64,000 bases of DNA from FEN-1219 sp964503125 (GTDB lineage: Bacteria; Pseudomonadota; Gammaproteobacteria; Steroidobacterales; Rariloculaceae). The notes beneath the pieces were generated by a model, which saw only the letters and a list, made by a program, of their open reading frames with translations, searched no databases and was not told the origin of the DNA. Within the stretch, counting starts at the first letter, position 1. Every line of letters begins with the position of its first letter. The stretch lies in assembly GCA_964503125.1 (NCBI GenBank), contig CAZCZE010000001.1:1-64000 (forward strand), read 5' to 3'. The translations under genes were made by a program, and so were the position numbers. Shown piece by piece: positions 1-7,991 of the stretch.

Positions 1-131
1 AGGAGCCGCCGTGCGTCGGTGCCAATCCGACCGCAACGCCGTTCCCGACGGACTGCACGCGCACCGGCGACGGTTCGACGTACGATCCGCTCGGCCGGCG
101 GTATTTCGTCAGCATGAGTCTCGAGTTCTGA
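1..131 (+). CDS. TonB-dependent receptor, C-terminal end only
   Basis: Partial gene entering from the left edge. The frame starting at base 3 runs open to a TGA at 129-131. The last residues read YDPLGRRYFVSMSLEF, the usual ending of a TonB-dependent outer-membrane receptor: a final amphipathic beta strand of alternating aromatic and hydrophobic residues ending in Phe, which is recognised by the BAM complex. Only 42 residues are visible, so the ligand cannot be inferred. A strong terminator follows 24 bases later. The oxygenase, sulfotransferase and glycosyltransferase genes downstream are of types often found near such receptors, but are not cotranscribed with it. Confidence 0.72.
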   Translation, partial: EPPCVGANPTATPFPTDCTRTGDGSTYDPLGRRYFVSMSLEF

Positions 132-154
132 TCGAACTGGACTCGTGATCTCGA

Positions 155-185
155 GCGGCGGGCTTCGGCCCGCCGCTTTTTTTTT
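155..185 (+). terminator. Rho-independent terminator of the TonB receptor gene
   Basis: Nine-base-pair perfect GC stem (155-163 with 168-176) closed by a TTCG tetraloop and followed by nine T residues (177-185). It sits 24 bases after the receptor stop codon on the same strand. Confidence 0.93.
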
Positions 186-340
186 GGCGGCCATGGATGG
201 CCGACATGCAGGAAATGCAGGAGCAAATTCCTGTGGCCGCCAGGGATGGCGGACATGCCGCAAATGCAGGAGCATTTTGCGGCTCCGCGCCAGGGACGGC
301 GCGCATGCAGGAAATGCAGGAGCAATTTTGCTGCGCGCGC
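186..340 (+). repeat. Array of six hairpins with GGA loops (candidate CsrA/RsmA-binding RNA)
   Basis: Three tandem units of about 50 bases, each holding two hairpins. The first kind has a short GC stem with loop ATGGAT or AGGGAT/AGGGAC: stems 188-192/199-203, 237-241/248-252 and 287-291/298-302. The second kind is longer with loop AGGA: 209-233, 257-283 (11 paired bases with one bulge) and about 301-336. Stem sequences differ between units but compensate, while the loops stay GGA-containing, so the structure and loop are what is conserved. GGA presented in a hairpin loop is the known binding site of CsrA/RsmA. The GGA sense is on the + strand, downstream of the receptor terminator. No convincing protein frame runs through it. 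Whether it is transcribed is not visible. Confidence 0.7.
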
Positions 341-346
341 CGGTGC

Positions 347-1057
347 TCAAGCGGCGGGGAATGCCACGTGCAGCAGCAGCAACAGGGCCAGGATCGTGGA
401 GTGCCAAGACGACTCGTCCGGCTTGCTTAAGCCGACGTCGTCCGGTCTCCCCCAGCCGCCGTCGGCGTTCTGAATCGCGACGACGCGCTGGACGAAACGA
501 GGGTCGACGCGCGCGCCCTGGCGCGCCAAGCAAAGGAATGCGGCGGCTTCGAGCTTGAGGTCGTTCACCAGGGTCGGGCGGTCGTCGACGATCGCGGCCA
601 CGGCGCGGTACATCTCGTCGACGAACCCGTCGGGAAGCGCCAGTGCGCAGCGGTTGTCCTGAATCCAGGTCCATGCGAGCAGCGCGTGCGTAGCGTGGTA
701 TCCGCCCGCTCGCACTGCTTTGTCGAGCACTTCTGCGAACGACGGGGGTAAACCCAGCCGATCGCAATAGAGCGCCGAGACGAGGATGCGGTCCGCTTGT
801 ATTTGCACGTGATCCCAGTCGTCGGGCCGCAGGGGATTGTCGGCATCGGCGATGCGGCGAAGCACGCGCAGCAAAGGCGCCTCTTGCGGTCGTTCGGCCA
901 GCACTTCGTCGAAGCGTTTGAGCGCATCGGCGAACTGCTGGACTCCACAGCGCCGGTGCATGATGTCGAGAAACAGCAAGGCATAAGGCTCGCGCGTGCG
1001 GTTGATGAAGTCGGTCGCGTTCGCCACGGCCGTGCGAACGCTTTCCTCGGTCAGCAT
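347..1057 (-). CDS. Conserved hypothetical protein, terpenoid-cyclase/prenyltransferase-like alpha-toroid
   Basis: 236 residues, all-helical by composition, no signal peptide. The C-terminal part carries QNADGGWG (196-203), a QW-type motif of squalene/terpene cyclases and prenyltransferase beta subunits, followed by SSWHSTILAL (217-226). The protein is far shorter than a real cyclase and shows no DxDD or DCTAE-type catalytic motif, so an enzymatic role is doubtful. The ATG at 1057 was chosen over a longer upstream frame because GAGGA lies just before it and the upstream extension runs through the divergent oxygenase gene. It faces the + strand oxygenase genes across about 105 bases that must hold both promoters. 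Function unknown. Confidence 0.6.
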   Translation of the reverse strand: MLTEESVRTAVANATDFINRTREPYALLFLDIMHRRCGVQQFADALKRFDEVLAERPQEAPLLRVLRRIADADNPLRPDDWDHVQIQADRILVSALYCDRLGLPPSFAEVLDKAVRAGGYHATHALLAWTWIQDNRCALALPDGFVDEMYRAVAAIVDDRPTLVNDLKLEAAAFLCLARQGARVDPRFVQRVVAIQNADGGWGRPDDVGLSKPDESSWHSTILALLLLLHVAFPAA

Positions 1058-1162
1058 GAACTCATCCTCGCCTTCGTTTTCTCGGAGTATAGCGGTGGAC
1101 GGCTGAATTCCGCGCCCGGAGACGATAGGATGTCCGCACTCCACACGATCGGAGAGAAGGAA

Positions 1163-1852
1163 ATGGCACGGCCGACCGCAGGTCAACCGGCGGGGCCGCA
1201 GGGAGCCGCAGGCGGCGACCCGCCGCCGCTGACCCTGCTCAATCTTTTCCCAACGCCCCTCGTGGTCGCCACGATGCCGGACGCGGACCTGCTCAACGCC
1301 GAGCTCAAGCGCATCATCCTCGCCCGCGAGGCGGCCAGCGAGTCGGTACAGCGTTCCAACCACGGTGGCTGGCAGTCGAGCTGGGACTTGCATCAATGGG
1401 GCGGTGCGCCGATGCAGAAGGTGGTTAGCTTCGTCCGGGCCATCGCCGACGAGATCACCGTCGATCGCGCCGGCCAACGGCACGAGCTCGCCTGGCGGGT
1501 CAACTCCTGGGCCAACGTCAACCGGCACGGCCACGGCAACCAGTTCCACACCCATCCCGGCGCGCTCTGGTCCGCCACCTACTACGTCGACGACGGCGGC
1601 ATCGGCACCGACCCCTCGCTCGGCGGGGAGTTCGAGATCCAGGACCCGCGCGGCGTGGCCCCGGTCATGTACGCGCCGTATCTGACGTTCCCCGGCCCGG
1701 ACGGCGCAGCTCTCGGCGAGGCACAGAGGCTGCCGCCGCGCGCCGGCATGTGCGTCGTCTTCCCGAGCTGGCTGTCGCACGGCGTGCGCCCCTATCGCGG
1801 CACGCGCGAGCGCATCTCCATCGCCATCAACTTCAGCCTGGGCGGCGGGTAG
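1163..1852 (+). CDS. Putative 2OG-Fe(II) oxygenase (TIGR02466-type)
   Basis: 229 residues, cytoplasmic. Likely a 2-oxoglutarate- and Fe(II)-dependent hydroxylase of a peptide or small molecule; substrate unknown. Visible double-stranded beta-helix markers are QFHTHPG (His129, His131) with SATYYVD, then PSWLSHGVRP (His206) and RISIAINF (Arg217, expected to bind 2OG). The order H-x-H ... H ... R fits the TIGR02466 family. The start at 1163 was preferred to an ATG at 1130 because GGAGA stands seven bases before it. The next oxygenase gene starts 10 bases after the stop, so the two form an operon, probably with the sulfotransferase gene too. Confidence 0.75.
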   Translation: MARPTAGQPAGPQGAAGGDPPPLTLLNLFPTPLVVATMPDADLLNAELKRIILAREAASESVQRSNHGGWQSSWDLHQWGGAPMQKVVSFVRAIADEITVDRAGQRHELAWRVNSWANVNRHGHGNQFHTHPGALWSATYYVDDGGIGTDPSLGGEFEIQDPRGVAPVMYAPYLTFPGPDGAALGEAQRLPPRAGMCVVFPSWLSHGVRPYRGTRERISIAINFSLGGG

Positions 1853-1862
1853 CGGCTCCGCC

Positions 1863-3299
1863 GTGTCCATCAACCCCTTGTTTTCCGTGCCGCTGTTGGT
1901 CGAGGACATCGATCCGGCCGTGCGCGACGCCATCCAGGCCAAGGTGGCCGCGTATCTCGAATCCGAGCGCGCCAAGCGCGACATCGAGCCCTCGCCCGAG
2001 GAGTCCGTGGCGACGTCTTACTACAAGCCCGAGGCACAGATCCTGGCCGACGCCAAGCTCGAGGAGCTCGAGCAATTCGTCATCGGCGCGGCCAAGACGT
2101 TTCTCGAACAGGGGCTGCGGCTGCCGCCCCGGCGGCTCGAGATCGAACGCTCGTGGATCAACGTTTTCCAGCCCGGCGCGCAGGAGGCTCAGCACTCGCA
2201 CGATGGCAGCCTGCTGTCTTGCAGCTACTACGTCGAAGCGCCCAAGGACTGCGGCTGCATCGTGCTGCCCGACCCTATCGGCGCCCGGCGAAGCTATCGA
2301 GAGTTCACCAAGACCGCCGGCAGCGACCCGCTCACGCGCCGCGAAATCGCGGTGGAGCCGCAGCCCGGCCGCTTGGTCATGTTCGAGTCGTGGCTGCCGC
2401 ATTACGTCCAGTGCAACAAGAGCGACCAGGTCAGGATCTCGATTGCGGTGAACCTGCGCGAGGCGGCGCCGCAGGCCTCCGCGCCGCCGGCCGGCGGCGA
2501 TGAGGCGCGGGCTCCGGTGATCGCTCCGCAACGCGAGGATGCGGCGGCGAGCGAAGCAGCTCCTCGAGCGAGGAGCTCCGACGGGAAGCCGTTCCTGTTC
2601 AACGAGCTTTTCGAGGTTCGCCCGGATTTGAGGCTCAGCTTGGAGCCGATCCAAAACGCGATCCCGACGATCGTCATCGATGATTTCCTGAAACATCCGG
2701 AAGAGGCACGGGACGTGGTCGGCCGCGCGCCCGCGGCGAACTGGAAGCTCGAGAACGGCGGGCGGAATTTCGTCGACTACTACGATTGCCGGCTGCGTTT
2801 TCCGATCCGGTACCCGAACGGCATGATTGCCGCCGCGCAGCAGGCCATTCTCAAGGTCTATGAGAAAAAGACGCGGCCGGCGGACGCGTGCGTGGACGTC
2901 AACTGGTTCATGCAGATCCGCGAGAAACGCGCCGATTTCGCAGTGCCCCACAGCGACATGACGCCGAATGTGACCCGGTCTTTCACTTGCATCGTTTACT
3001 TGAACCGGCGCGAGGAGTGCTCGGGTGGCACCGCATTCTTCCGCTTCAAGAAATCGGGCTCGCTCGTGATCGATGAGCCTTACGCCCGGGCGATTCGGGA
3101 AGATTCCCGGATCGCGGAAACGGGACTGGATTATTGGGGTGGCGGGGCCGACGAGTGGTGGGAGACTGTCGGAACGGTCGACATGGTGCCGGGGCGCCTG
3201 CTGATTTTTCCGTCCGAGTACTTTCATGCCGCCTATCACCCACAGAACTCCTTCTACGAGTCCCCGCGCTTGACGCTCGCGTTCTGGATGGTCTGCTGA
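1863..3299 (+). CDS. Double-domain oxygenase: TIGR02466-like domain fused to a DUF6445-like domain
   Basis: 478 residues with two separate 2OG-oxygenase-like cores. Domain 1 (about 1-200) has HSHDGS (His111, His113), LPHYV (His180) and VRISIAVN (Arg191). A proline/alanine-rich linker spans about 203-240. Domain 2 (about 243-478) has VPHSDMT (His363, Asp365), YFHAAYHP (His455) and SPRLTLAFW (Arg469), resembling the DUF6445 family. Both domains keep a plausible Fe-binding triad, so both may be active. GTG start 10 bases after the preceding stop. The fusion suggests two successive hydroxylations, or one catalytic and one binding domain. No signal peptide. Substrate unknown. Confidence 0.72.
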   Translation: MSINPLFSVPLLVEDIDPAVRDAIQAKVAAYLESERAKRDIEPSPEESVATSYYKPEAQILADAKLEELEQFVIGAAKTFLEQGLRLPPRRLEIERSWINVFQPGAQEAQHSHDGSLLSCSYYVEAPKDCGCIVLPDPIGARRSYREFTKTAGSDPLTRREIAVEPQPGRLVMFESWLPHYVQCNKSDQVRISIAVNLREAAPQASAPPAGGDEARAPVIAPQREDAAASEAAPRARSSDGKPFLFNELFEVRPDLRLSLEPIQNAIPTIVIDDFLKHPEEARDVVGRAPAANWKLENGGRNFVDYYDCRLRFPIRYPNGMIAAAQQAILKVYEKKTRPADACVDVNWFMQIREKRADFAVPHSDMTPNVTRSFTCIVYLNRREECSGGTAFFRFKKSGSLVIDEPYARAIREDSRIAETGLDYWGGGADEWWETVGTVDMVPGRLLIFPSEYFHAAYHPQNSFYESPRLTLAFWMVC

Positions 3300-3313
3300 C
3301 GGGCGCCGCGCAC

Positions 3314-4174
3314 ATGGACGCACGGCTGCTAAAGCTGAGCCCGCTGGTAGTCATCGGCATGCATCGCTCGGGCACGCGGCTGCTCGTCGAGGTTTTGGGC
3401 AAGCTCGGCGTTTTCATGGGCGCGGACGTCCAAGCGGATTCCGAGTCGGTCGCGTTCATGCTGATCAATGAAGGAATTCTTCATCAATGCGGAGCCTTCT
3501 GGTCCGAGCCCATGTCGGCCCATTTCATGCTCGCGCAGCCCGCCGTCGTGGCGCAGCTTGCGGCGAGCGCCCGCGACGCGCTCGCGGCGCAGCTAGAAAA
3601 GTACGCGGGCCCCTCCGGTTGGCATCTCGAAGCGGGTGCCAAGGAGCCGCCGCCTTTCGGCTGGAAGGACCCGCGAAACACGTTCACGCTGCCGGTGTGG
3701 AGGCAGGTCTTCCCGAATCTGCGGGCCCTCCACATCGTCCGTCACGGCGTGGACGTCGCTGCGAGTCTCGCGCGCCGGCATGCGCAGGCGCTGCGTGCGG
3801 CGACCGGCGAGTCGGTTCCTTCGGCGCTGACCGTCATCAAGGATCACGCACTCGGCGTCTTGTCGTCACGCCGCGGCTGGACTCTTGCCGAGGCGCTCAC
3901 GATGTGGGAGCAGTACGTCGAGAAGGCGCGCCAGGAGTCCGCGGCGCTCGGCGAGCGCGCGCTCGAGATCCGCTACGAGGATCTGCTGACGCAGCCTGAA
4001 CGCGTCATTCCGGCGATCGCGAAGTTCTGTCGCGTGCCGGCGCCGGCGCAGGGCGGGGGGCTGCTCGACGGCCTCGAGCCGGGCCGGGCCTTCGCGTTTC
4101 GGCGCGATGCCGAGCTCGTCGCATTCGCCGGCTCCGCGCGCGAGGTCCTCGCGCGCTATGGCTACGCAACGTGA
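3314..4174 (+). CDS. Sulfotransferase family protein
   Basis: 286 residues. Predicted to transfer sulfate from PAPS to a hydroxyl or amine acceptor. The 5'-phosphosulfate-binding loop is GMHRSGTRLL (15-24), with Arg and Ser-Gly-Thr in the expected order. GWKDPR (116-121) and the 3'-phosphate-binding segment VRHGVDVAASL (142-152) follow, then EIRYEDLLTQP (218-228), all typical of bacterial sulfotransferases (PF13469/PF00685). It starts 14 bases after the double oxygenase, completing a three-gene operon. Its 3' end overlaps the convergent glycosyltransferase gene by 13 bases. The acceptor cannot be told; a hydroxyl made by the upstream oxygenases is possible but is inference. Confidence 0.82.
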   Translation: MDARLLKLSPLVVIGMHRSGTRLLVEVLGKLGVFMGADVQADSESVAFMLINEGILHQCGAFWSEPMSAHFMLAQPAVVAQLAASARDALAAQLEKYAGPSGWHLEAGAKEPPPFGWKDPRNTFTLPVWRQVFPNLRALHIVRHGVDVAASLARRHAQALRAATGESVPSALTVIKDHALGVLSSRRGWTLAEALTMWEQYVEKARQESAALGERALEIRYEDLLTQPERVIPAIAKFCRVPAPAQGGGLLDGLEPGRAFAFRRDAELVAFAGSAREVLARYGYAT

Positions 4175-5934
4175 CGACTCGCGCACCAGGCACGCCAGAC
4201 GGACCTGAACGCCGCCTCGAGGTCGCGGGTGAACTGCGGGGCAGCCATGATCGGCGACGACTCGATGCTGCGCCTAAGCCCGCGCCGCAACGCGGCCAGC
4301 CCATTCGTATCGCGGATCAACCCGGCCGCGAGCTCGACGTACTGCTCCTCGCTGCGCGCCACGAGGTGCTCGAGACCGACGTTGGCTAGCAGCGTCGAGC
4401 CCGCTCGCGAGACGGCCGTGCGGCCCGCGAGGCTGACGACCGGCACACCCATCCACAGCGCATCGCAGGTCGTCGTGCCCCCGCCGTACGGATGCGGGTC
4501 GAGCGCGACGTCGATCAGACGGTAGGTCTCCAAGTAATCCGCGAGCGGTTGGCGGCCCACGAAAGCCGCGCGTGATTCCTCCACGCCCGCCTCGCGCATG
4601 GCCCCCCGCACGCGGTCGCGATGGGCCTCGGTGCGCGCATAGACGAGGAGCCGCGCCTCGGGCACGCGCCGCAGCAGGCGCATCCAGAGGTCGAGCGTGA
4701 CGCCGGTGACCTTGGCGAAATTGTTGAGGCAACCGAAGGTCGGCGGGCCGGCGCGGCGCTCCGGCGCCGGCGGAGGCTCAAAACCCGGCAGCGGCGGCAC
4801 GGAATAACACCAATAGCAGCGCGGCAGGTGCAGCGAGGTCTCGGTGTAGTGGCTCGGGTCTCCCGGCGGGTCGAGAAAACGGTCGGTCACTCGATAGTCG
4901 ATCGCGTCGACGCCCGTGGTGCTGCAATAGGCGAGATATGTGATCTCAACCGGCGCCGGCTTGCGCGCGAACGCGAGCAGTCGGTTATGGCCCGAATGCG
5001 CGGCGAGGTCCACGAGGATATCGATGCCGTCCGCGCGGACGGCGTCGGCGAGCTGCTCGTCCCCGAGCATCGCGACGTCGCGCCATCGATCCACGTGCTC
5101 GCGGACCAAGCCGGTGACGGCGTCCGGCCTCGTCACGTCGGAGTACGTAAACACCTCGAACTGCCGCCGGTCGTGCTCCCGGAACAGCGGCAGAACGAAG
5201 CGCGCCACGGGATGCTCGCGAAAATCGGGCGACACGTAGCCGACGCGAAGCCGGCGGTCCGGTTCGGGCGCGTTCTCGTGCGGACGCCGGACCGCCGCGA
5301 GCGGCGCCACGTGCCGCTCGGCCCACGAGCGATGCTCGCGCAAAAGATCGGCCGGCGAGTAGCCGGGATGATAGTGGAGCGTCAGAAGCAGGTTGCTGTG
5401 GAGCTCCGACAAGTCCGGGCGTAGCTCGATGCCGCGCCGATAACAGCCGATCGCCGCGTCGAGCTCGCCTCGATCCTTGAGGAGGTTGCCGCGGTTCGTA
5501 TGCGGCTCGGCATACTCGGGGTCGAGATCGATGGCTTGGCGATAGAGGGCCTCGGCGTCCGTTGTGCGATCCTGCCGCGCGCGGAGGTAACCGAGGTTGT
5601 TGTAGCCCTCGGCGTAACCGGGATCGAGCTCGATCGCCGCCTCGTAACAACGGGCGGCTTCATCGGCGCGCCCGAGGCTCTCGAAAACCTGTCCCAGACT
5701 ATTTCGGCACACCGCCGCGTCGGGTCGCAAATCCACCGCCCGCTGAAGCAGCGCGCGAGCGGCCTCGAGATTCCCGGCTTGCAGAGCGATCACGCCGAGC
5801 AAGTGCAGCGAGTCGGCGTGCTGCGGCTCGAGTCGCAATATCTCCCGATAGTCCCGCTCCGCTTCGGCCAGACGGCCGGCCCGATGGTGCTCGAGCGCGA
5901 GCGCGAAGGCCTGATCTGCGCTGAGCTCCGACAT
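4162..5934 (-). CDS. TPR-containing GT41 glycosyltransferase (OGT/SPINDLY-like)
   Basis: 590 residues. The N-terminal 200 or so residues are five to six tetratricopeptide repeats (ALELDP/NLG-type spacing, for example GYNNLGYLRA and IDLDPEYAEP). From about 225 to the end is a GT-B catalytic region of the O-GlcNAc-transferase type: LRVGYVSPDFREHPV, an ITYLAY segment, then PYGGGTTTCDALWMGVPVV, the nucleotide-sugar-binding signature of bacterial GT41 proteins. Expected to O-glycosylate a cytoplasmic protein or to build a glycan; donor and acceptor unknown. Clear ATG at 5934. Convergent with the sulfotransferase gene, overlapping it by 13 bases. Confidence 0.85.
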   Translation of the reverse strand: MSELSADQAFALALEHHRAGRLAEAERDYREILRLEPQHADSLHLLGVIALQAGNLEAARALLQRAVDLRPDAAVCRNSLGQVFESLGRADEAARCYEAAIELDPGYAEGYNNLGYLRARQDRTTDAEALYRQAIDLDPEYAEPHTNRGNLLKDRGELDAAIGCYRRGIELRPDLSELHSNLLLTLHYHPGYSPADLLREHRSWAERHVAPLAAVRRPHENAPEPDRRLRVGYVSPDFREHPVARFVLPLFREHDRRQFEVFTYSDVTRPDAVTGLVREHVDRWRDVAMLGDEQLADAVRADGIDILVDLAAHSGHNRLLAFARKPAPVEITYLAYCSTTGVDAIDYRVTDRFLDPPGDPSHYTETSLHLPRCYWCYSVPPLPGFEPPPAPERRAGPPTFGCLNNFAKVTGVTLDLWMRLLRRVPEARLLVYARTEAHRDRVRGAMREAGVEESRAAFVGRQPLADYLETYRLIDVALDPHPYGGGTTTCDALWMGVPVVSLAGRTAVSRAGSTLLANVGLEHLVARSEEQYVELAAGLIRDTNGLAALRRGLRRSIESSPIMAAPQFTRDLEAAFRSVWRAWCASRHVA

Positions 5935-6100
5935 CGCTGCTGTTCAACTCTCGCCGTCGCGGCGGCGTACGCCGAGCATCGTAGCGCATCGTATGGTTGT
6001 TCCGTTCAGGCTGGCCTACGGCAGCCGCAACCGATTAACGGTCCGAGCCGCAGGCGTGTCGATTCGGCGAATGCGGCTGGACATGCCTCCCGTTGGGGTA

Positions 6101-6198
6101 TAGCCTCAAGAAACATCAAGAACTCTATAGAAGCATCGACGCTCACAGGCGGTCTACGACGCGCCCGGCGACGACCTCCGGGGGGTGGGTCAGACGAG
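6101..6198 (+). promoter_or_regulatory. Leader of the first FG-GAP/haloperoxidase unit, conserved with the second unit
   Basis: About 91 bases before the ATG stands AAGAAACATCAAGAACTCTA (from 6108). An ungapped 43-base stretch here matches the reverse complement of about 13983-14025, which lies 85 bases before the paralogous gene, at roughly 70 percent identity by eye. Shared upstream sequence suggests a duplicated promoter or operator. I cannot assign -35/-10 boxes with confidence. Confidence 0.4.
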
Positions 6199-7986
6199 AT
6201 GCGAGTAGGGCCAATCGGGGTCGTTTCGGGGGTCTTCCTCGGCGCTTGCGACGGCAGCGGGGGCGGAAGTGCGCCGCCGGCCTTCGTCGACGCGACGGCC
6301 GCCTCGGGCATCGCTTACCGAGCCGGGTTCACGCGACCTCCGTTCATCAGGAGGGACGCGAGGGGCCTACTCACGTTTCAGGTGTTGTACATGACGATCG
6401 GCGGCGCCGCGGCCGGCGACTGCGACCGTGACGGCGACATCGACTTGTTCATCACGTACGGCAACACCGGCGGGCCGGACGGCGGCGGCGGCCCGAACCG
6501 CCTCTATCTGAATCAGCTCGCGGAGCAAGGCAACGGCCTCAAGTTTCTGGACCATGCCGCGGAAGCCGGCGTCGCGAACACGCGTCCCGGCGGCCAGAAC
6601 AACGATCGCCACAGCGGGCCCGCGTTCGCCGACATGGACGGCGACGGCGATCTCGATCTGTTTCTCGGCGGCCTCCACGACGACCCGAGCAAGATTTACG
6701 AGAATCGGGGCGACTGTACGTTCATCGACGTCACGGCGAATTCGCCGGACCTCTCGCAGATGGTCGCCGCGCATACGATCTCGGCAGGCTTCGGCGACTA
6801 CGATCTCGACGGCGACCTCGACCTGTTCCTCACACACTGGGGCGCGCTCGACGATCTGTACGGCGCTCCGCCGACGCGGCAGACCGACCATCTGTGGAGA
6901 AACGACTCCGATCGCTCCGGCATTCGCTACGTGAACGTCAGCGGAGAAACCGGAATCTCGGCGTTGACGCGGCTCACGCGCGCGGCCGATTTCCATGGTC
7001 AGGTGCAGATCGGGGACTTCACGTTCACGGCCACGTTTGCGCGCCTCGACGCCGATCTTTGGCCCGATATCGCCATCGCGGCGGATTTCGGCACGACCCA
7101 GCTCGCCCTCAACAACGGCGACGGAACGTTCCGAAACCTCGCTAACCCGATCCTGCGCGGCGCCCAGTTCGGGATGGGGTCGGCGCTCGGCGACGTCGAT
7201 AACGACGGCGATCTCGACTGGTTCGTCACCAGCGTCTTGGGACCCGGCGACGAGAGCGTGAACCTTACGCCGTGGGGCAACCGGTTCTACTCGAACGACG
7301 GCAGCGCTTCTCTCATCGTCGATGACGCCGCGCGGCTCGGCGTCACGGACGGTTCCTTCGGCTGGGCCGCCTGCTTCCTCGACATCGACAACGACGGCGA
7401 TCTCGACCTCTATCACACCAACGGCTACCCGGTGTCGTTTCTCACGCCCCAAGACACCTACCACTCCGATGCCAGCCGGGCGTTCGTGATGAACGAGGCG
7501 GGCACGTACACCGACGAAGCCGAAGCGCTGGGACTCGCGGCGCGCACGTCGGGACGCGGCGTCGTGTGCGCGGATTTCGATCATGACGGCGACGTCGACC
7601 TCCTCGAGCTGACCGAAGCGCCGGGCAATTCCGCGCGGCTCTGGGAGAACCGGACCGCGGCCGCCGGCCGGCGCTTTCTGCGCGTGAAGCTCGAGGGGCT
7701 GCCGCCCAATACCGAGGCCGCGGGCGCGCGGATCTTTGCGCGCGTCGGCGACACCGAGCAGATGCGCGAGATCATCATCGGCAGCAACTACACGTCGCAG
7801 AATCCGACGGTGCAGATCTTCGGTCTCGATTCGGCGCCGACGGTCGACGAGCTGCGCGTCGAATGGCCGGCGATCGACTCGGGCGAGGGTCCCGTCCAGC
7901 CGCCGGCCACGAGACTTAACGACGTCGCGGCCAGCGATCCGGGCGAAACGCTGGCGATCAGGCATCCCGAGCTGCCGCCGCCCTGA
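6199..7986 (+). CDS. FG-GAP/VCBS repeat and ASPIC/UnbV domain lipoprotein (CRTAC1 family), copy 1
   Basis: 595 residues. An N-terminal lipobox (VFLGAC, Cys17) predicts an outer-membrane or surface lipoprotein. The body is a beta-propeller of FG-GAP/VCBS repeats with repeated calcium-binding loops of the type DxDGDxDL (for example DRDGDIDLF, DMDGDGDLDLF, DIDNDGDLDLY). The C-terminal segment TVDELRVEWP is typical of the ASPIC/UnbV domain. The role of such proteins is not well established; binding or adhesion is likely. It begins an apparent two-gene operon, with the haloperoxidase gene only 5 bases downstream. A second copy lies inverted at 12090-13937. Confidence 0.87.
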   Translation: MRVGPIGVVSGVFLGACDGSGGGSAPPAFVDATAASGIAYRAGFTRPPFIRRDARGLLTFQVLYMTIGGAAAGDCDRDGDIDLFITYGNTGGPDGGGGPNRLYLNQLAEQGNGLKFLDHAAEAGVANTRPGGQNNDRHSGPAFADMDGDGDLDLFLGGLHDDPSKIYENRGDCTFIDVTANSPDLSQMVAAHTISAGFGDYDLDGDLDLFLTHWGALDDLYGAPPTRQTDHLWRNDSDRSGIRYVNVSGETGISALTRLTRAADFHGQVQIGDFTFTATFARLDADLWPDIAIAADFGTTQLALNNGDGTFRNLANPILRGAQFGMGSALGDVDNDGDLDWFVTSVLGPGDESVNLTPWGNRFYSNDGSASLIVDDAARLGVTDGSFGWAACFLDIDNDGDLDLYHTNGYPVSFLTPQDTYHSDASRAFVMNEAGTYTDEAEALGLAARTSGRGVVCADFDHDGDVDLLELTEAPGNSARLWENRTAAAGRRFLRVKLEGLPPNTEAAGARIFARVGDTEQMREIIIGSNYTSQNPTVQIFGLDSAPTVDELRVEWPAIDSGEGPVQPPATRLNDVAASDPGETLAIRHPELPPP

Positions 7987-7991
7987 GCCTG

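Noticed and set aside
186..340. Short tandem repeats that might be a small CRISPR array
   Set aside because: The units are contiguous, imperfect and each folds as two hairpins; there are no equal-length unique spacers and no cas genes.
145..558. Short open frames through the hairpin array
   Set aside because: Composition is arginine-rich and repeat-derived, no ribosome-binding site precedes them, and the DNA constraint is on pairing and loops, not on codons.
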